A stretch of 64,000 nucleotides of DNA from Humibacter albus DSM 18994 (GTDB lineage: Bacteria > Actinomycetota > Actinomycetes > Actinomycetales > Microbacteriaceae): assembly GCF_000421825.1 (NCBI RefSeq), contig NZ_ATXT01000013.1:496001-560000 (forward strand). The letters are read 5' to 3'. Under the pieces are notes generated by a model, which was given only the letters and a program-made list of their open reading frames with translations, was not told the origin of the DNA and did no database searches. This document shows positions 50,254-58,944 of this stretch, piece after piece. Made by a program: the position numbers and the translations under genes. How positions within the stretch are numbered: the first letter of the stretch is position 1; each line of letters opens with the position of its first letter.

Positions 50254-50850
50254 TCAGCCGGCGTCGTCGGCGATACGGGACAGCAGGCCGTCCACGAACG
50301 CGTCCACTCCCACGGCGAACGTGTCCCGCGCCGAGAACTCCAGCCACCGCGGCCCGATCGCGGCGAGCGTCGGTGTCGCCTCGGGATCGAAGTCGGTGAA
50401 CGCGGGTGCTCGGGCCTCGCGATCAGCCTCGCTCGAATCCGAGCGTGTACGCACGAGGATCTCGCCGACGGTGTAGTACCAGAGGCTTCTGAAGACCGTC
50501 GTCGCCTGTGCCGGTGTCGCGCCGCACTCGACAGCACCGGCCACGATCGCCTCCACCATGGCGACGGCAGAGCCGCTCAGCCGACCCAGGAACCCATCGG
50601 CCGCGACGACCTCTGCCGCCCACGGCCAGTGAGCGAGCGTGTCGTGGATGGCGATCGTCGCGGCCACGATGCGCTCGCGAGGAGCCGACGGCAGACGGGT
50701 GCGCATCGACTCGTCCGCGTACGAGTCGAGCAGTTGGATCAGAAGGTCCTCGCGGTCCTGAACGTGGTGATAGACGGTCGCAGCGCCGACGCCGAGTTCA
50801 GCGGCCAGGCGGCGGATGGTGAGTCGCTGCCACCCGTCGCTGTCGATCAC
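50254..50850 (-). CDS. TetR-family regulator with unclear start
   Basis: From GTG 50850 the protein has 198 residues: helix-turn-helix RLTIRRLAAELGVGAATVYHHVQDREDL and a TetR_C-like helical domain (WPWAAEVVAADGFLG, TTVFRSLWYYTVGE). TetR homology continues upstream of this GTG in the same frame (ARAPILAAARR, helix 1), yet no ATG, GTG or TTG follows the upstream stop. So either helix 1 is missing, an unusual start is used, or the gene has a frameshift. The upstream stretch overlaps the start of the divergent membrane-protein gene at 50874. Its target is probably local. Confidence 0.75.
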   Translation of the reverse strand: MIDSDGWQRLTIRRLAAELGVGAATVYHHVQDREDLLIQLLDSYADESMRTRLPSAPRERIVAATIAIHDTLAHWPWAAEVVAADGFLGRLSGSAVAMVEAIVAGAVECGATPAQATTVFRSLWYYTVGEILVRTRSDSSEADREARAPAFTDFDPEATPTLAAIGPRWLEFSARDTFAVGVDAFVDGLLSRIADDAG

Positions 50851-50873
50851 GCGCCGCGCCGCGGCGAGGATTG

Positions 50874-51101
50874 GTGCACGAGCTTCCGCAGCGCTATTCG
50901 ACGGTCGCGCCGGCGCTCGATCACGTCGCGCGCGCCGCTTCGATCGACGGGTTGAACGCCCTCGTCCTCTGGGGAACGGTCGCCGGTGCGATCGGCCTCT
51001 CCGCCGTCGTGGTGCTCTTCGTCGTTGACAGGTTCCGTGCTCGATCGCTGAGCACGATGTCTGTGCCCGAGCCCGAGATCGTCGAATCGAGCGGTGAGTG
51101 A
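50874..51101 (+). CDS. 75-residue single-span membrane protein
   Basis: GTG 50874 to TGA 51099-51101, with strong GC3 codon use. A hydrophilic start (VHELPQRYSTVAPALDHVARAAS) is followed by one membrane helix (about 29-53, LVLWGTVAGAIGLSAVVVLFVV) and a charged C-terminus. No family recognised. TTG 50871 is an alternative start; neither has a good Shine-Dalgarno. It is head-to-head with the TetR gene, whose expected first codons overlap it. Confidence 0.6.
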   Translation: MHELPQRYSTVAPALDHVARAASIDGLNALVLWGTVAGAIGLSAVVVLFVVDRFRARSLSTMSVPEPEIVESSGE

Positions 51102-51155
51102 CAGCGGGTGCCCAACCGGAATCGCGGGCCGGAGCGCCCCGGCAGGGACAGTCCC

Positions 51156-51170
51156 TAGGCTTGACCCATG
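51156..51170 (+). promoter_or_regulatory. leaderless -10 box of menB
   Basis: TAGGCT at 51156-51161, then 6 nt, then ATG 51168. Confidence 0.55.
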
Positions 51171-52109
51171 ACCCAGCAGGTATCCGAGCTGTTCGACGCG
51201 GGCGAGTGGGTGCAAGCGCCTGTGGGCGCCGCGTTCACCGACGTCACCTACCACCTCTCGAACGACGGCCGCATCGCGCGTATCGCCTTCGACCGACCGG
51301 AGGTGCGCAACGCGTTCCGGCCGCACACCGTCGATGAGCTATACACGGCGCTGGACGACGCCCGCCAGAACCCGCAGGTCGGCGTCGTGCTGCTCACGGG
51401 CAACGGACCGAGCCCGAAGGACGGCGGCTGGGCGTTCTGCTCCGGCGGCGACCAGCGCATCCGCGGACGCGACGGGTACAAGTACTCGGACTCCGAGACC
51501 TCCATCATCGACGGCGCCGGGGGCACCGCCGACCGACCGGGGAGCCACGGTGCGGTCGGACGGCTGCACATCCTGGAGGTGCAGCGACTCATCCGCTTCA
51601 TGCCCAAGGTCGTCATCGCGGTGGTCCCGGGCTGGGCTGCCGGCGGCGGCCACTCGCTGCACGTGGTGTGCGACCTCACGATCGCCAGCGCCGAGCATGG
51701 CAGGTTCAAGCAGACGGATGCCGATGTCGGCTCGTTCGACGCCGGTTACGGCAGTGCGTACTTCGCTCGCCAGATCGGCCAGAAGTTCGCTCGAGAGGTG
51801 TTCTTCCTCGCCCAGGAGTACTCCGCGCAGCGCGCGTATGAGATGGGCGCGGTCAACGCGGTGGTGCCGCACGCCGAGCTGGAGACGACTGCCATCTCGT
51901 GGGCGCGCACGATCCTCGGCAAGTCGCCCACGGCCATCCGCATGCTGAAGTTCGCGTTCAATGCCGTCGACGACGGGATGGTGGGGCAGCAGGTGTTCGC
52001 CGGCGAGGCGACTCGGCTGGCGTACGGCACCGACGAGGCGGTCGAGGGACGCGACGCGTTCCTTCAGAAGCGCGACCCGGACTGGTCGCCGTTCCCCTGG
52101 CAGTTCTGA
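51168..52109 (+). CDS. menB: 1,4-dihydroxy-2-naphthoyl-CoA synthase
   Basis: A 313-residue crotonase-fold enzyme that closes the naphthoate ring of menaquinone from o-succinylbenzoyl-CoA. Typical stretches: IAFDRPEVRNAFRPHTVDEL, FCSGGDQRIRG (oxyanion hole), VVPGWAAGGGHSLHVVCDLTIAS, DADVGSFDAGYGSAYFARQ, and the C-terminal RDPDWSPFPW. The bicarbonate-type loop with GGD fits MenB rather than other crotonases. ATG 51168 is leaderless. menE follows 140 bp downstream. Confidence 0.96.
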   Translation: MTQQVSELFDAGEWVQAPVGAAFTDVTYHLSNDGRIARIAFDRPEVRNAFRPHTVDELYTALDDARQNPQVGVVLLTGNGPSPKDGGWAFCSGGDQRIRGRDGYKYSDSETSIIDGAGGTADRPGSHGAVGRLHILEVQRLIRFMPKVVIAVVPGWAAGGGHSLHVVCDLTIASAEHGRFKQTDADVGSFDAGYGSAYFARQIGQKFAREVFFLAQEYSAQRAYEMGAVNAVVPHAELETTAISWARTILGKSPTAIRMLKFAFNAVDDGMVGQQVFAGEATRLAYGTDEAVEGRDAFLQKRDPDWSPFPWQF

Positions 52110-52149
52110 CCGCTGCCCCGTCGCCGTGCCACTGCCGCGTCGCCCCGTT

Positions 52150-52228
52150 GCGAAAACAGCAACTGTCGTCTGAAACAGCAGGAATCCTGCTGTTTCGGCT
52201 GCGAGAGCGCGATCACTGCTGTTCTCGC
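52150..52228. repeat. nested inverted repeats between menB and menE
   Basis: The inner hairpin GAAACAGCAGG-AAT-CCTGCTGTTTC (52172-52196) is perfect. The outer arms GCGAAAACAGCA (52150-52161) and TGCTGTTCTCGC (52217-52228) match with one mismatch. Four AACAGCA motifs are thus symmetrically arranged, 10 bp before the menE -10 box. Could be an operator or a terminator/attenuator; no T-tract is seen. Confidence 0.7.
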
Positions 52229-52249
52229 GCCATGGCATAGCGTGGAGTG

Positions 52250-53425
52250 GTGAAGCCGCTCTCCGTGATCGATGCCGGCGAGGCGCGCGACGTCTACCTG
52301 GCGCTCCGCGACGCGCTGACCGGGGACGGCCCCGCGGTGCTGCCGCGCCAGACCGGAGGGTCTGCGGATGTGACGGCATCCGTTCCCCAGAACGTCGCGC
52401 TGGTCGTCGAGACCTCGGGCTCGACCGGCGCGCCGAAACGCGTCGCCCTCAGCGCGGACGCTCTACTGGCCAGCGCCGCCGCGTCCGCCGGCGCGATCGG
52501 CGGGCAGGAGCCGGGCACGGCCCGATGGGTTCTCGCACTGCCGACGCACTACATCGCGGGAGCCAACGTGCTCGTGCGCTCGATCGTCGCGGAAACCGAG
52601 CCGGTCGTCCTTCGGCCCGGCCACTTCGACCCGGCGACCTTCTGCGCCGCGGCCGACGCTCTCGACTCCGACCAACGCTTCACCTCGCTCGTCCCCGTGC
52701 AGCTCGCCCGGCTGCTGGATGCCGCGCTCGGCGCCGTCTCCGCCGGCGACAGCCGTATGCTGACCACGCTCCGACGCTTCGACGCGCTTCTCATCGGCGG
52801 TCAGGCGCTGCAGCCCGACCTGCGGGATCGCGCGCTGGATGCCGGCCTGCACATCGTGCGCACCTACGGCTCGAGCGAGACGGGAGGCGGCTGCGTCTAC
52901 GACGGCACGCCGATCGGCACCGTGCGGGCGCGCGCCCTGGACAGCCGCATCGAGCTCGCCGGCCCGGTGCTCGCCGAGGGCTATCTGGATGCCTCGGGCG
53001 CACTCGACGCGCCTCTGACGGAGTCCGCGTTCCACACCGACGACGGCGTGCGCTGGTATCGCACCGGTGACCTCGGAACTGTGGATGCCGACGGCCGTGT
53101 CCGCGTGACCGGTCGCGCCGACAACGTGATCATCTCCGGCGGCGAGAAGGTGTCGCTGGACGCGGTGCAGGCGGCCGTACGCAGGCATCCGGGATTCGGC
53201 GAGGCCGTCGTCGTCCCGGCCGTGAGCGAGGAGTGGGGACAAGTGCCCGCGGTCGTGGTCGCCGCTCCTGCCGCGCTCGGGCTGGAGGAGTTGCGCGCAC
53301 TCGTGCAGGGCGAGCTCGGCAACGCCGCGGCGCCCGGTCGATTGCTCGAAGTGGAGCGCGTGCCGCTGCTGCCCTCCGGCAAACCGGACCGTGTGACGCT
53401 CGCGGCGCTCGTCGCCTCATTGTGA
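52250..53425 (+). CDS. menE: o-succinylbenzoate-CoA ligase
   Basis: A 391-residue acyl-adenylate ligase of the short actinobacterial MenE type. Motifs: VVETSGSTGAPKRVALS (ATP P-loop), YGSSETGGGCVYDG, WYRTGDLG, GRADNVIISGGEKV and the C-terminal catalytic Lys in PSGKPDR. It activates o-succinylbenzoate for MenB. GTG 52250 is chosen because TAGCGT lies 6 nt before it (52238-52243); GTG 52247 is in frame but too close. The 79/80-bp tandem repeat and menA follow. Confidence 0.94.
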   Translation: MKPLSVIDAGEARDVYLALRDALTGDGPAVLPRQTGGSADVTASVPQNVALVVETSGSTGAPKRVALSADALLASAAASAGAIGGQEPGTARWVLALPTHYIAGANVLVRSIVAETEPVVLRPGHFDPATFCAAADALDSDQRFTSLVPVQLARLLDAALGAVSAGDSRMLTTLRRFDALLIGGQALQPDLRDRALDAGLHIVRTYGSSETGGGCVYDGTPIGTVRARALDSRIELAGPVLAEGYLDASGALDAPLTESAFHTDDGVRWYRTGDLGTVDADGRVRVTGRADNVIISGGEKVSLDAVQAAVRRHPGFGEAVVVPAVSEEWGQVPAVVVAAPAALGLEELRALVQGELGNAAAPGRLLEVERVPLLPSGKPDRVTLAALVASL

Positions 53426-53426
53426 C

Positions 53427-53590
53427 CCTCTATCGCGGCTTCGCCGCTCATAGGCTCAATCGATTCGGCCCGACGAGTGAACTCGTCAGGCGCTCATCTC
53501 AATCGCCTCTATCGCGGCTTCGCCGACTCAAAGGCTCAATCGATTCGGCCTGACGAGTGAACTCGTCAGGCTCTCATCTCAATCGCCTCT
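53427..53590. repeat. 79/80-bp tandem duplication upstream of menA
   Basis: Two copies (53427-53505 and 53506-53585) plus the first bases of a third run into the menA -10 box (TAAAAT, 53590-53595). Each copy contains a hairpin CCTGACGAGTGAACTCGTCAGG-like (10-bp stem; the left arm is one base off in copy 1) and a TAGGCT- or AAGGCT-like box. It lies directly between menE and menA. Confidence 0.9.
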
Positions 53591-53603
53591 AAAATTCCCC
53601 CTT

Positions 53604-54575
53604 GTGAGTAGCAGCGCGCGCAACAAGTCCCTGCCGAAGTCGAAGCGCAAGGGCGGCCATCCGGCCGGCAAACGAGGGGCGGTCGCGCCGGCGACCGCAC
53701 GCGACTGGATCGGTGGCGCACGCCTGCGCACCCTGCCGCTCGCCATCGCGCCCGTGCTGGTGGGCACGGGCGGCGCCGTGGACGTGAGCGATCCCGGCGT
53801 CTTCCACTGGATTCGCGCCATCCTCTGCCTCGTCGTGGCGCTCTGCCTGCAGATCGGCGTGAACTACGCGAACGACTATTCCGACGGAGTGCGCGGAACG
53901 GATGCCTATCGCGTCGGCCCGAGCCGTCTCACGGGTTCCGGCCGTGCCAAGCCTCGGGCCGTGCTCGCGGTCGCTCTCGTGTTCTTCGGCCTGGCCGCCG
54001 TCGCCGGCCTGCTTCTCGTGGTGGCGTCGCAGCAGTGGTGGCTCATCGCGGTCGGGGCCGTCGCAATCGTCGCCGCCTGGTTCTACACGGGCGGCAAGCA
54101 TCCGTACGGCTATTACGGCCTCGGCGAGCTCTTCGTCTTCGTGTTCTTCGGGCTCGTCGCGACGGCCGGAACCATGTTCGTACAAGTGCTCAACGTGTCG
54201 CAGATCACCTGGTTCGCGGCGGTCGCCGTCGGGTTACTGGCGTGCGCGGTGCTCATGGTCAACAACCTGCGCGACATAGACGTCGATCGTCAGGCAGGCA
54301 AGCGGACTCTCGCCGTGCTGATCGGACGCGGCTGGTCGCGCACGCTGTACACGATCTTCGTGCTGCTGCCATTCGCATTCCTGGCCGTGTTCAGCCTGAT
54401 CTACACGCTGGGCTGGCTCGGGATGTTCACCCTCGTCGCCGCGATCCCGGCTGTCATCATCACACTGTTCGGCCGCACCGCACGGGAGCTGATCCTCGCG
54501 CTGCAGCTCACGTCGATCAGCGCCCTGGCCTACGCTGCGTTCTTCGCTGCCGCGCTGGCCTGGTCACCGCTGTGA
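53604..54575 (+). CDS. menA: 1,4-dihydroxy-2-naphthoate polyprenyltransferase
   Basis: A 323-residue membrane prenyltransferase of the UbiA family that attaches the polyprenyl tail to the naphthoate ring. The two Asp-rich motifs bind the diphosphate: NYANDYSDG (about residue 92) and NNLRDIDVDRQAGKRT (about 217). Eight to nine helices; the N-terminus is basic (about 30 residues). GTG 53604 is 8 nt after TAAAAT. It receives DHNA from menB's product line and its tail from the synthase at 60872. Confidence 0.95.
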   Translation: MSSSARNKSLPKSKRKGGHPAGKRGAVAPATARDWIGGARLRTLPLAIAPVLVGTGGAVDVSDPGVFHWIRAILCLVVALCLQIGVNYANDYSDGVRGTDAYRVGPSRLTGSGRAKPRAVLAVALVFFGLAAVAGLLLVVASQQWWLIAVGAVAIVAAWFYTGGKHPYGYYGLGELFVFVFFGLVATAGTMFVQVLNVSQITWFAAVAVGLLACAVLMVNNLRDIDVDRQAGKRTLAVLIGRGWSRTLYTIFVLLPFAFLAVFSLIYTLGWLGMFTLVAAIPAVIITLFGRTARELILALQLTSISALAYAAFFAAALAWSPL

Positions 54576-54753
54576 AGTTTTGCGCGCGGCTTTCCGGCCG
54601 GCGCGGCGCGGCTGGCTCTGTGTGGCGGTTGCGTTCGGCGGCGTGCGTGCCGGCGCCTTGCGGGACGGGTTGCGTGTGCGCGGACCGGTTGCGCGCCGAC
54701 CCTTTCGGCTGCCCCTCGCGCAGCCTCGTCGCGCGGGGCTCGAGCCGCCCGCG

Positions 54754-55059
54754 CTACTTCGACTTCGGAGCGGGATCAGACGCCTCAGCGGCGTCGACCG
54801 CGGCGTCTTCGACCTCGTCGTCTTTCGCGGGCGCGGCCTTGCGGCGGTCCCGCTTGTTCGCCGCCGCCAGCTGATCGGCGACGGCCTGTCGCGACGTGCG
54901 CAGGAACAGATAGGACAGACAGAACCCGATGACCACGGCGGCCACCGCGGAGACGATCCACAGGTCAGCCGGCAGAATGAGCAGCAGCACCGCCAACGGC
55001 ACGGCGATGAAGAGCAGCCGCAACAGCGTGTAGGTGAGCCAGGCCGGAATGCGTTTCAC
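54754..55059 (-). CDS. DUF4229 family membrane protein
   Basis: A 101-residue protein with two membrane helices (about 8-27 and 32-53) followed by a charged, disordered tail (RKAAPAKDDEVEDAAV...). It fits DUF4229, a family of unknown function found in actinobacteria often near men genes. GTG 55059 is leaderless (TAGACT 55071-55066 on the minus strand, 6 nt). It is convergent with menA, about 180 bp of GC-rich spacer between, and divergent from the PLDc_N gene. Confidence 0.8.
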   Translation of the reverse strand: MKRIPAWLTYTLLRLLFIAVPLAVLLLILPADLWIVSAVAAVVIGFCLSYLFLRTSRQAVADQLAAANKRDRRKAAPAKDDEVEDAAVDAAEASDPAPKSK

Positions 55060-55150
55060 CGTTCAAGTCTAGGGACGAGACCCTCGTGAGCGCGCTGTGA
55101 GAGTAGCGCGCGGTCGGGCCGCGCTGAGCCCGGCGGGTTAGCATGGCCCC

Positions 55151-55513
55151 ATGATTCGCGTGTGGCTCATCGTGGGGGTCATCGCCGCGCTCTTCTACAT
55201 CTTCTCGATCGTGGATTGCGCTCTGGCGGAGCGCGAACGCGTGCGCGGCGTACCGAAGGCAGCATGGGTCCTGATCGTGGTCGTCTTCCCGATCATCGGC
55301 GGCGTGCTCTGGTTCCTCGTCGGCCGTCCGCGGCGGGACCGCGCGGGCCGTCCGCGTTCCCTCGCTCCCGACGACGACCCGGAGTTTCTCCGGAACCTCG
55401 AGCGCGACCGGCAGCAGCGCGAGCGCATCCGCCGCATCGAGCAAGAGCTTTCCGACCTCGACGACGCACCGAAGAAGAAGTCCGGCGACTCCGACGGCCG
55501 CCGGGATGCCTGA
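55151..55513 (+). CDS. PLDc_N-domain membrane protein
   Basis: A 120-residue protein with two membrane helices (about 3-24 and 38-59) and the PLDc_N pattern: IVDCALAERERVRGVPKAAWVLIVVVFPIIGGVLWFLVGRPRR. The C-terminal half is charged and helical. ATG 55151 is leaderless (TAGCAT 55139-55144, 6 nt). Its end overlaps the menD start by 8 bp, so both are translated from one message. No function is known; the linkage to menD suggests a membrane role near quinone synthesis (inference). Confidence 0.85.
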   Translation: MIRVWLIVGVIAALFYIFSIVDCALAERERVRGVPKAAWVLIVVVFPIIGGVLWFLVGRPRRDRAGRPRSLAPDDDPEFLRNLERDRQQRERIRRIEQELSDLDDAPKKKSGDSDGRRDA

Positions 55514-57479
55514 CCCCGCCGACCGCGGCGGGTCCGACGCCGAGGGCACCGCCCTGCTTGCCGCACCCGACACCGTTGCGTCCGCTGCACGGGGCACCGC
55601 TGCGTCCGCCGTCGACAGCGTTCCGTGCACCGGTAACCCGGCCACCGACGCCTCACTCGCGCTGCTCACGCGCCTCGTGCGCGAGGGCCTTCGACACGTC
55701 GTGCTCGCTCCCGGATCGCGTTCGCAGGCCCTTGCCCTCGTCGCCGCCGAACTCGAGCGCGTCGGCGCCATCGAACTGCACGTGCGCATCGACGAACGTG
55801 TTGGTGGTTTCCTCGCCCTCGGCATCGCCGCTGAGTCGCGCGCCCCGGCCGCCGTGATCACCACGAGCGGCACGGCCACCGCGAACCTGCTTCCCGCCGT
55901 GCTCGAAGCGCATCATGCGAACCTTCCGATGCTGGTGCTGACGGCCGACCGACCGAGCGAGCTTCGTGGCATCCGCTCGAACCAGACCACGGTGCAGGCG
56001 GGCATGTACGGCGCCGCGGTGCGTCGCGCCCTCGACATCGATGCGCCCACCGGTGCCGACGGGGAGAGGGATGCCTACAGCCGGCTCGCCACGCAGGCCT
56101 GGTCCGCGGCGGTGGACGATGCGGGCCCCGTGCACCTCAACCTCTCTTTCCGTGAGCCGCTGTCGGTCGCCGTGCCCGATCTGAGCGGATTCGCAGCAGC
56201 GATCGCCGCGTCGGCCGAGCAGGCTGGGGAGTCCGCCGCGGAGCCCGGTACCGCGGAGCCGGGGAGTGGCATCGCGACAGGGGCGAGCACCGGCGCAGTG
56301 TCGGCCGCGAGCGACGGTGCGCTCCCTCGCGTGAAGCGTACCGGCCGGGCCGTGAACATCGGCTCGGGCGTGCTCGGGCGCGGCAAGTACACGCTCGAGG
56401 CGGAGCCGTTCACGGTGGTCATCGCGGGCGACGCCGCCGGCCCCGACGCCGAGCAGCTTGCACGTGACGGCGGCTGGCCACTGATCGCCGAGGCGTCCAG
56501 CGGCTCTCGTTTCGGGCCGCATTTGGTGGTGCGCTACCGCGAGCTTCTGCGGGAGCCGGAGTTCGGCGGGCGCGTGCGACGCGCGGTCGTGTTCGGGCAT
56601 CCGACGCTGAGCCGTGAGGTGCCGGCCCTGCTGAAGCGCGACGATGTCGAGGTGATCGTGGTCGCGCCGATCGGCGAGGAAGTCTACGACCCGGCACGCT
56701 CCGCCCGCATCGTCGGCACGGTGCGGCCTCCCGCCGACGCCGACCCGAACACGCGTGAAGCCCGCACCTGGGTCGGACGCTGGGTGCATGCCAGCCGTCA
56801 GCTGCTGGCACGCGACGACGAGGCATCCGCCGACAAGGTCGTCCCCGACATCGAAGCGGGTCGCTCGCACTCGCCGCAGGAGCGGCTCGCCTTCGCGAAG
56901 ACCGAGTTCGCCGCGGTGCGAGCGCCGATCACACGACGCATGCTCGGCGAGTCGCTCTGGCGGTTCACGTGGCCGCACGACCGGCTCGTGCTGGGAGCCT
57001 CCCGGCTCATTCGAGAGTTGGATGCCGCGGTGCCCGGCAAGAAGATCCGCGTGCACGCGAATCGAGGGTTGGCCGGGATCGACGGCACGATCGGCACGGC
57101 GATCGGAATGGCGCTCGCCGCGCAGCCGCCTGGAGCGGATGCCGTGGGCACGACGCGCGTTCTGGTCGGCGACCTCGCCACTCTGCATGACGTCGGATCC
57201 CTGTTGTTCGGCGAGGGTGAGCGCCGACCGACCGTGCAGGTGATCGTCGGCAACGACGACGGCGGAACCATCTTCGACTCGCTCGAGGTGGCCACTTCGG
57301 CGCCCGCGGATGCTCTGCGCCGCGTGCTGACGACACCGCAGCACGCCGATCTCCGCTCTCTCGCGCACGCGTACGGCTGGGCCTTCCGCCGGGCGACGAC
57401 GCGCGGCGAACTGGATCAGGCGCTCTCCGCGCCGCCGGTCGGCACGAGCCTGCTCGAGGTGCCGCTGACGAACGCGTGA
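55506..57479 (+). CDS. menD: SEPHCHC synthase
   Basis: A 657-residue thiamine diphosphate enzyme joining 2-oxoglutarate and isochorismate in menaquinone synthesis. N-terminal domain: VLAPGSRSQALAL, RIDERVGGFLALGIA (ThDP-activating Glu), TTSGTATANLLPAV, TADRPSELRGI. C-terminal ThDP/Mg site: VGNDDGGTIFD. The length exceeds the usual 550-580 because of a Pro/Ala-rich N-terminal extension (about 35 residues) and a low-complexity insert near 235-275. ATG 55506 overlaps the PLDc_N gene. Confidence 0.95.
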   Translation: MPDPADRGGSDAEGTALLAAPDTVASAARGTAASAVDSVPCTGNPATDASLALLTRLVREGLRHVVLAPGSRSQALALVAAELERVGAIELHVRIDERVGGFLALGIAAESRAPAAVITTSGTATANLLPAVLEAHHANLPMLVLTADRPSELRGIRSNQTTVQAGMYGAAVRRALDIDAPTGADGERDAYSRLATQAWSAAVDDAGPVHLNLSFREPLSVAVPDLSGFAAAIAASAEQAGESAAEPGTAEPGSGIATGASTGAVSAASDGALPRVKRTGRAVNIGSGVLGRGKYTLEAEPFTVVIAGDAAGPDAEQLARDGGWPLIAEASSGSRFGPHLVVRYRELLREPEFGGRVRRAVVFGHPTLSREVPALLKRDDVEVIVVAPIGEEVYDPARSARIVGTVRPPADADPNTREARTWVGRWVHASRQLLARDDEASADKVVPDIEAGRSHSPQERLAFAKTEFAAVRAPITRRMLGESLWRFTWPHDRLVLGASRLIRELDAAVPGKKIRVHANRGLAGIDGTIGTAIGMALAAQPPGADAVGTTRVLVGDLATLHDVGSLLFGEGERRPTVQVIVGNDDGGTIFDSLEVATSAPADALRRVLTTPQHADLRSLAHAYGWAFRRATTRGELDQALSAPPVGTSLLEVPLTNA

Positions 57480-57552
57480 CGCGCGTCAGGAGAACTCGAC
57501 GGTCAACCGGACGCCGCGGGCGCTCGGCGTGGCGGCGGGACGGACTGCGCCG

Positions 57553-58800
57553 TCAGCCGAAGGCCTCGGTGATGGGACGGAACTTCATCTTGGTCTCCGC
57601 GAGCTCCCGCTCCGGATCCGAGTCCGCCATGATGCCGCAACCGGCATATGCCGTGATGTCACCGGAAGGATTCAGCTGCGCACAGCGCAGTGCGATAGCC
57701 CATTCGCCATCACCATCGGCGCCGATCCAGCCCACCGGGCCGGCGTAGCGCTCGCGATCGAAGGGCTCGAGCTCCCGGATGAGCTGGAGCGCGGCATCCG
57801 TCGGCGTTCCAGCCACGGCGGCGGTGGGATGCAGGGCGGCGACGAGGTCGAGCGAGCCCGAGCCGTCCGCCAGCGTTCCGGAGAAATCCGTCGCCAGGTG
57901 CCAGAGATTGGGCAGCTTGAGGGCGAACGGCGCACGGGTGGTCTGCAGTGAGGACGCGTGCGGTGTGAGCGCGTCGGTCACGCTGCGCACCGCGACCGCG
58001 TGCTCCTGCACGTCTTTCGCGCTCGCCAGCAGCTCGTCCGCGGACGCGCGGTCGGATTCCGCATCGCGACCGCGAGCCGACGTGCCTGCGAGCACACGGG
58101 CATCCAACGTTCCCCGGTGCACACGAACCAGCGTCTCGGGGCTGGAGCCGAGCATGCCGTCGACGGCATACGTCCAGCATTCCGGGTAGCCGAGAGCGAG
58201 CTCGACGAGCGCACGGCGCACGTCGGACTCGATCGGCAGGTGCGCGCGCAGGTCGCGAGCCAGCACGACCTTCTCGAGTTCGCCCGCGCGGATGTGTTCG
58301 ACGGCCGCGCCGACGGCCCGCTTGTACGCCTCGCGGGTGAGCGCGCCGGGGAGCATGGTGAGGCGGTACTCCGCACCGAACGGCGCGGGGTGGGGCGCGG
58401 CAGGCATCGCGTGGGCGTCCGTACGGCGTGTCCGAGTGATCCAGGAGCGGCCGTCTCGGCGGCCGAGCGTGATCTCCGGCACGATGAGAACGCTGGTCGC
58501 CGAGCTCTCGTCATCGAACGCGAAGGTGCCGAACGCGACAAGGCCGGTGCCCGGCATCCGCACCGAATCGGAGACCGTGGATGCCGCCGCGAGCTGCTTC
58601 CACACGGCCGACGCCTGCTCGATGCGATCGGCGCCGTGGAACTCCAGTCGCAGCGCCTCGCCGAACCCCGCGATCCCCTCGCCTCGGCGCAGCCAGAGAA
58701 GGGGTCGATGAGCGTCGGTGAAAGGAATGATGTGTCGGACGTCGTCGAGTGGGGTGGTCTCGACCGTCAACGCCTGTACTCGGGTCGCGATTGCGGTCAC
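57553..58800 (-). CDS. menF: isochorismate synthase
   Basis: A 415-residue chorismate-binding enzyme that feeds menD. The C-terminal catalytic domain is clear: LEKVVLARDLRAH, SPETLVRVHRGTLDARVLAGTSARG, ALHPTAAVAGTPTDAAL, YAGPVGWIGADGDGEWAIALR and YAGCGIMADSDPERELAETKMK. The N-terminal part is variable. GTG 58800 is leaderless (TACGCT 58812-58807 on the minus strand, 6 nt). It is convergent with menD and divergent from DUF2804. It could equally be called entC by sequence, but no siderophore genes are near. Confidence 0.93.
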   Translation of the reverse strand: MTAIATRVQALTVETTPLDDVRHIIPFTDAHRPLLWLRRGEGIAGFGEALRLEFHGADRIEQASAVWKQLAAASTVSDSVRMPGTGLVAFGTFAFDDESSATSVLIVPEITLGRRDGRSWITRTRRTDAHAMPAAPHPAPFGAEYRLTMLPGALTREAYKRAVGAAVEHIRAGELEKVVLARDLRAHLPIESDVRRALVELALGYPECWTYAVDGMLGSSPETLVRVHRGTLDARVLAGTSARGRDAESDRASADELLASAKDVQEHAVAVRSVTDALTPHASSLQTTRAPFALKLPNLWHLATDFSGTLADGSGSLDLVAALHPTAAVAGTPTDAALQLIRELEPFDRERYAGPVGWIGADGDGEWAIALRCAQLNPSGDITAYAGCGIMADSDPERELAETKMKFRPITEAFG

Positions 58801-58944
58801 GGTTCTAGCGTACGTCGGTGGCCCTGGGCAGTGCCTTCGCGGGCCGGCGTGACCCGGCCCGGCGTGATCGGGCCGGTGCGGCGGGCATGACGCAGGCCGC
58901 CGGTAGTCTGTCGTCACCCGATCCGACTCGACGAGGAGTCCCCA

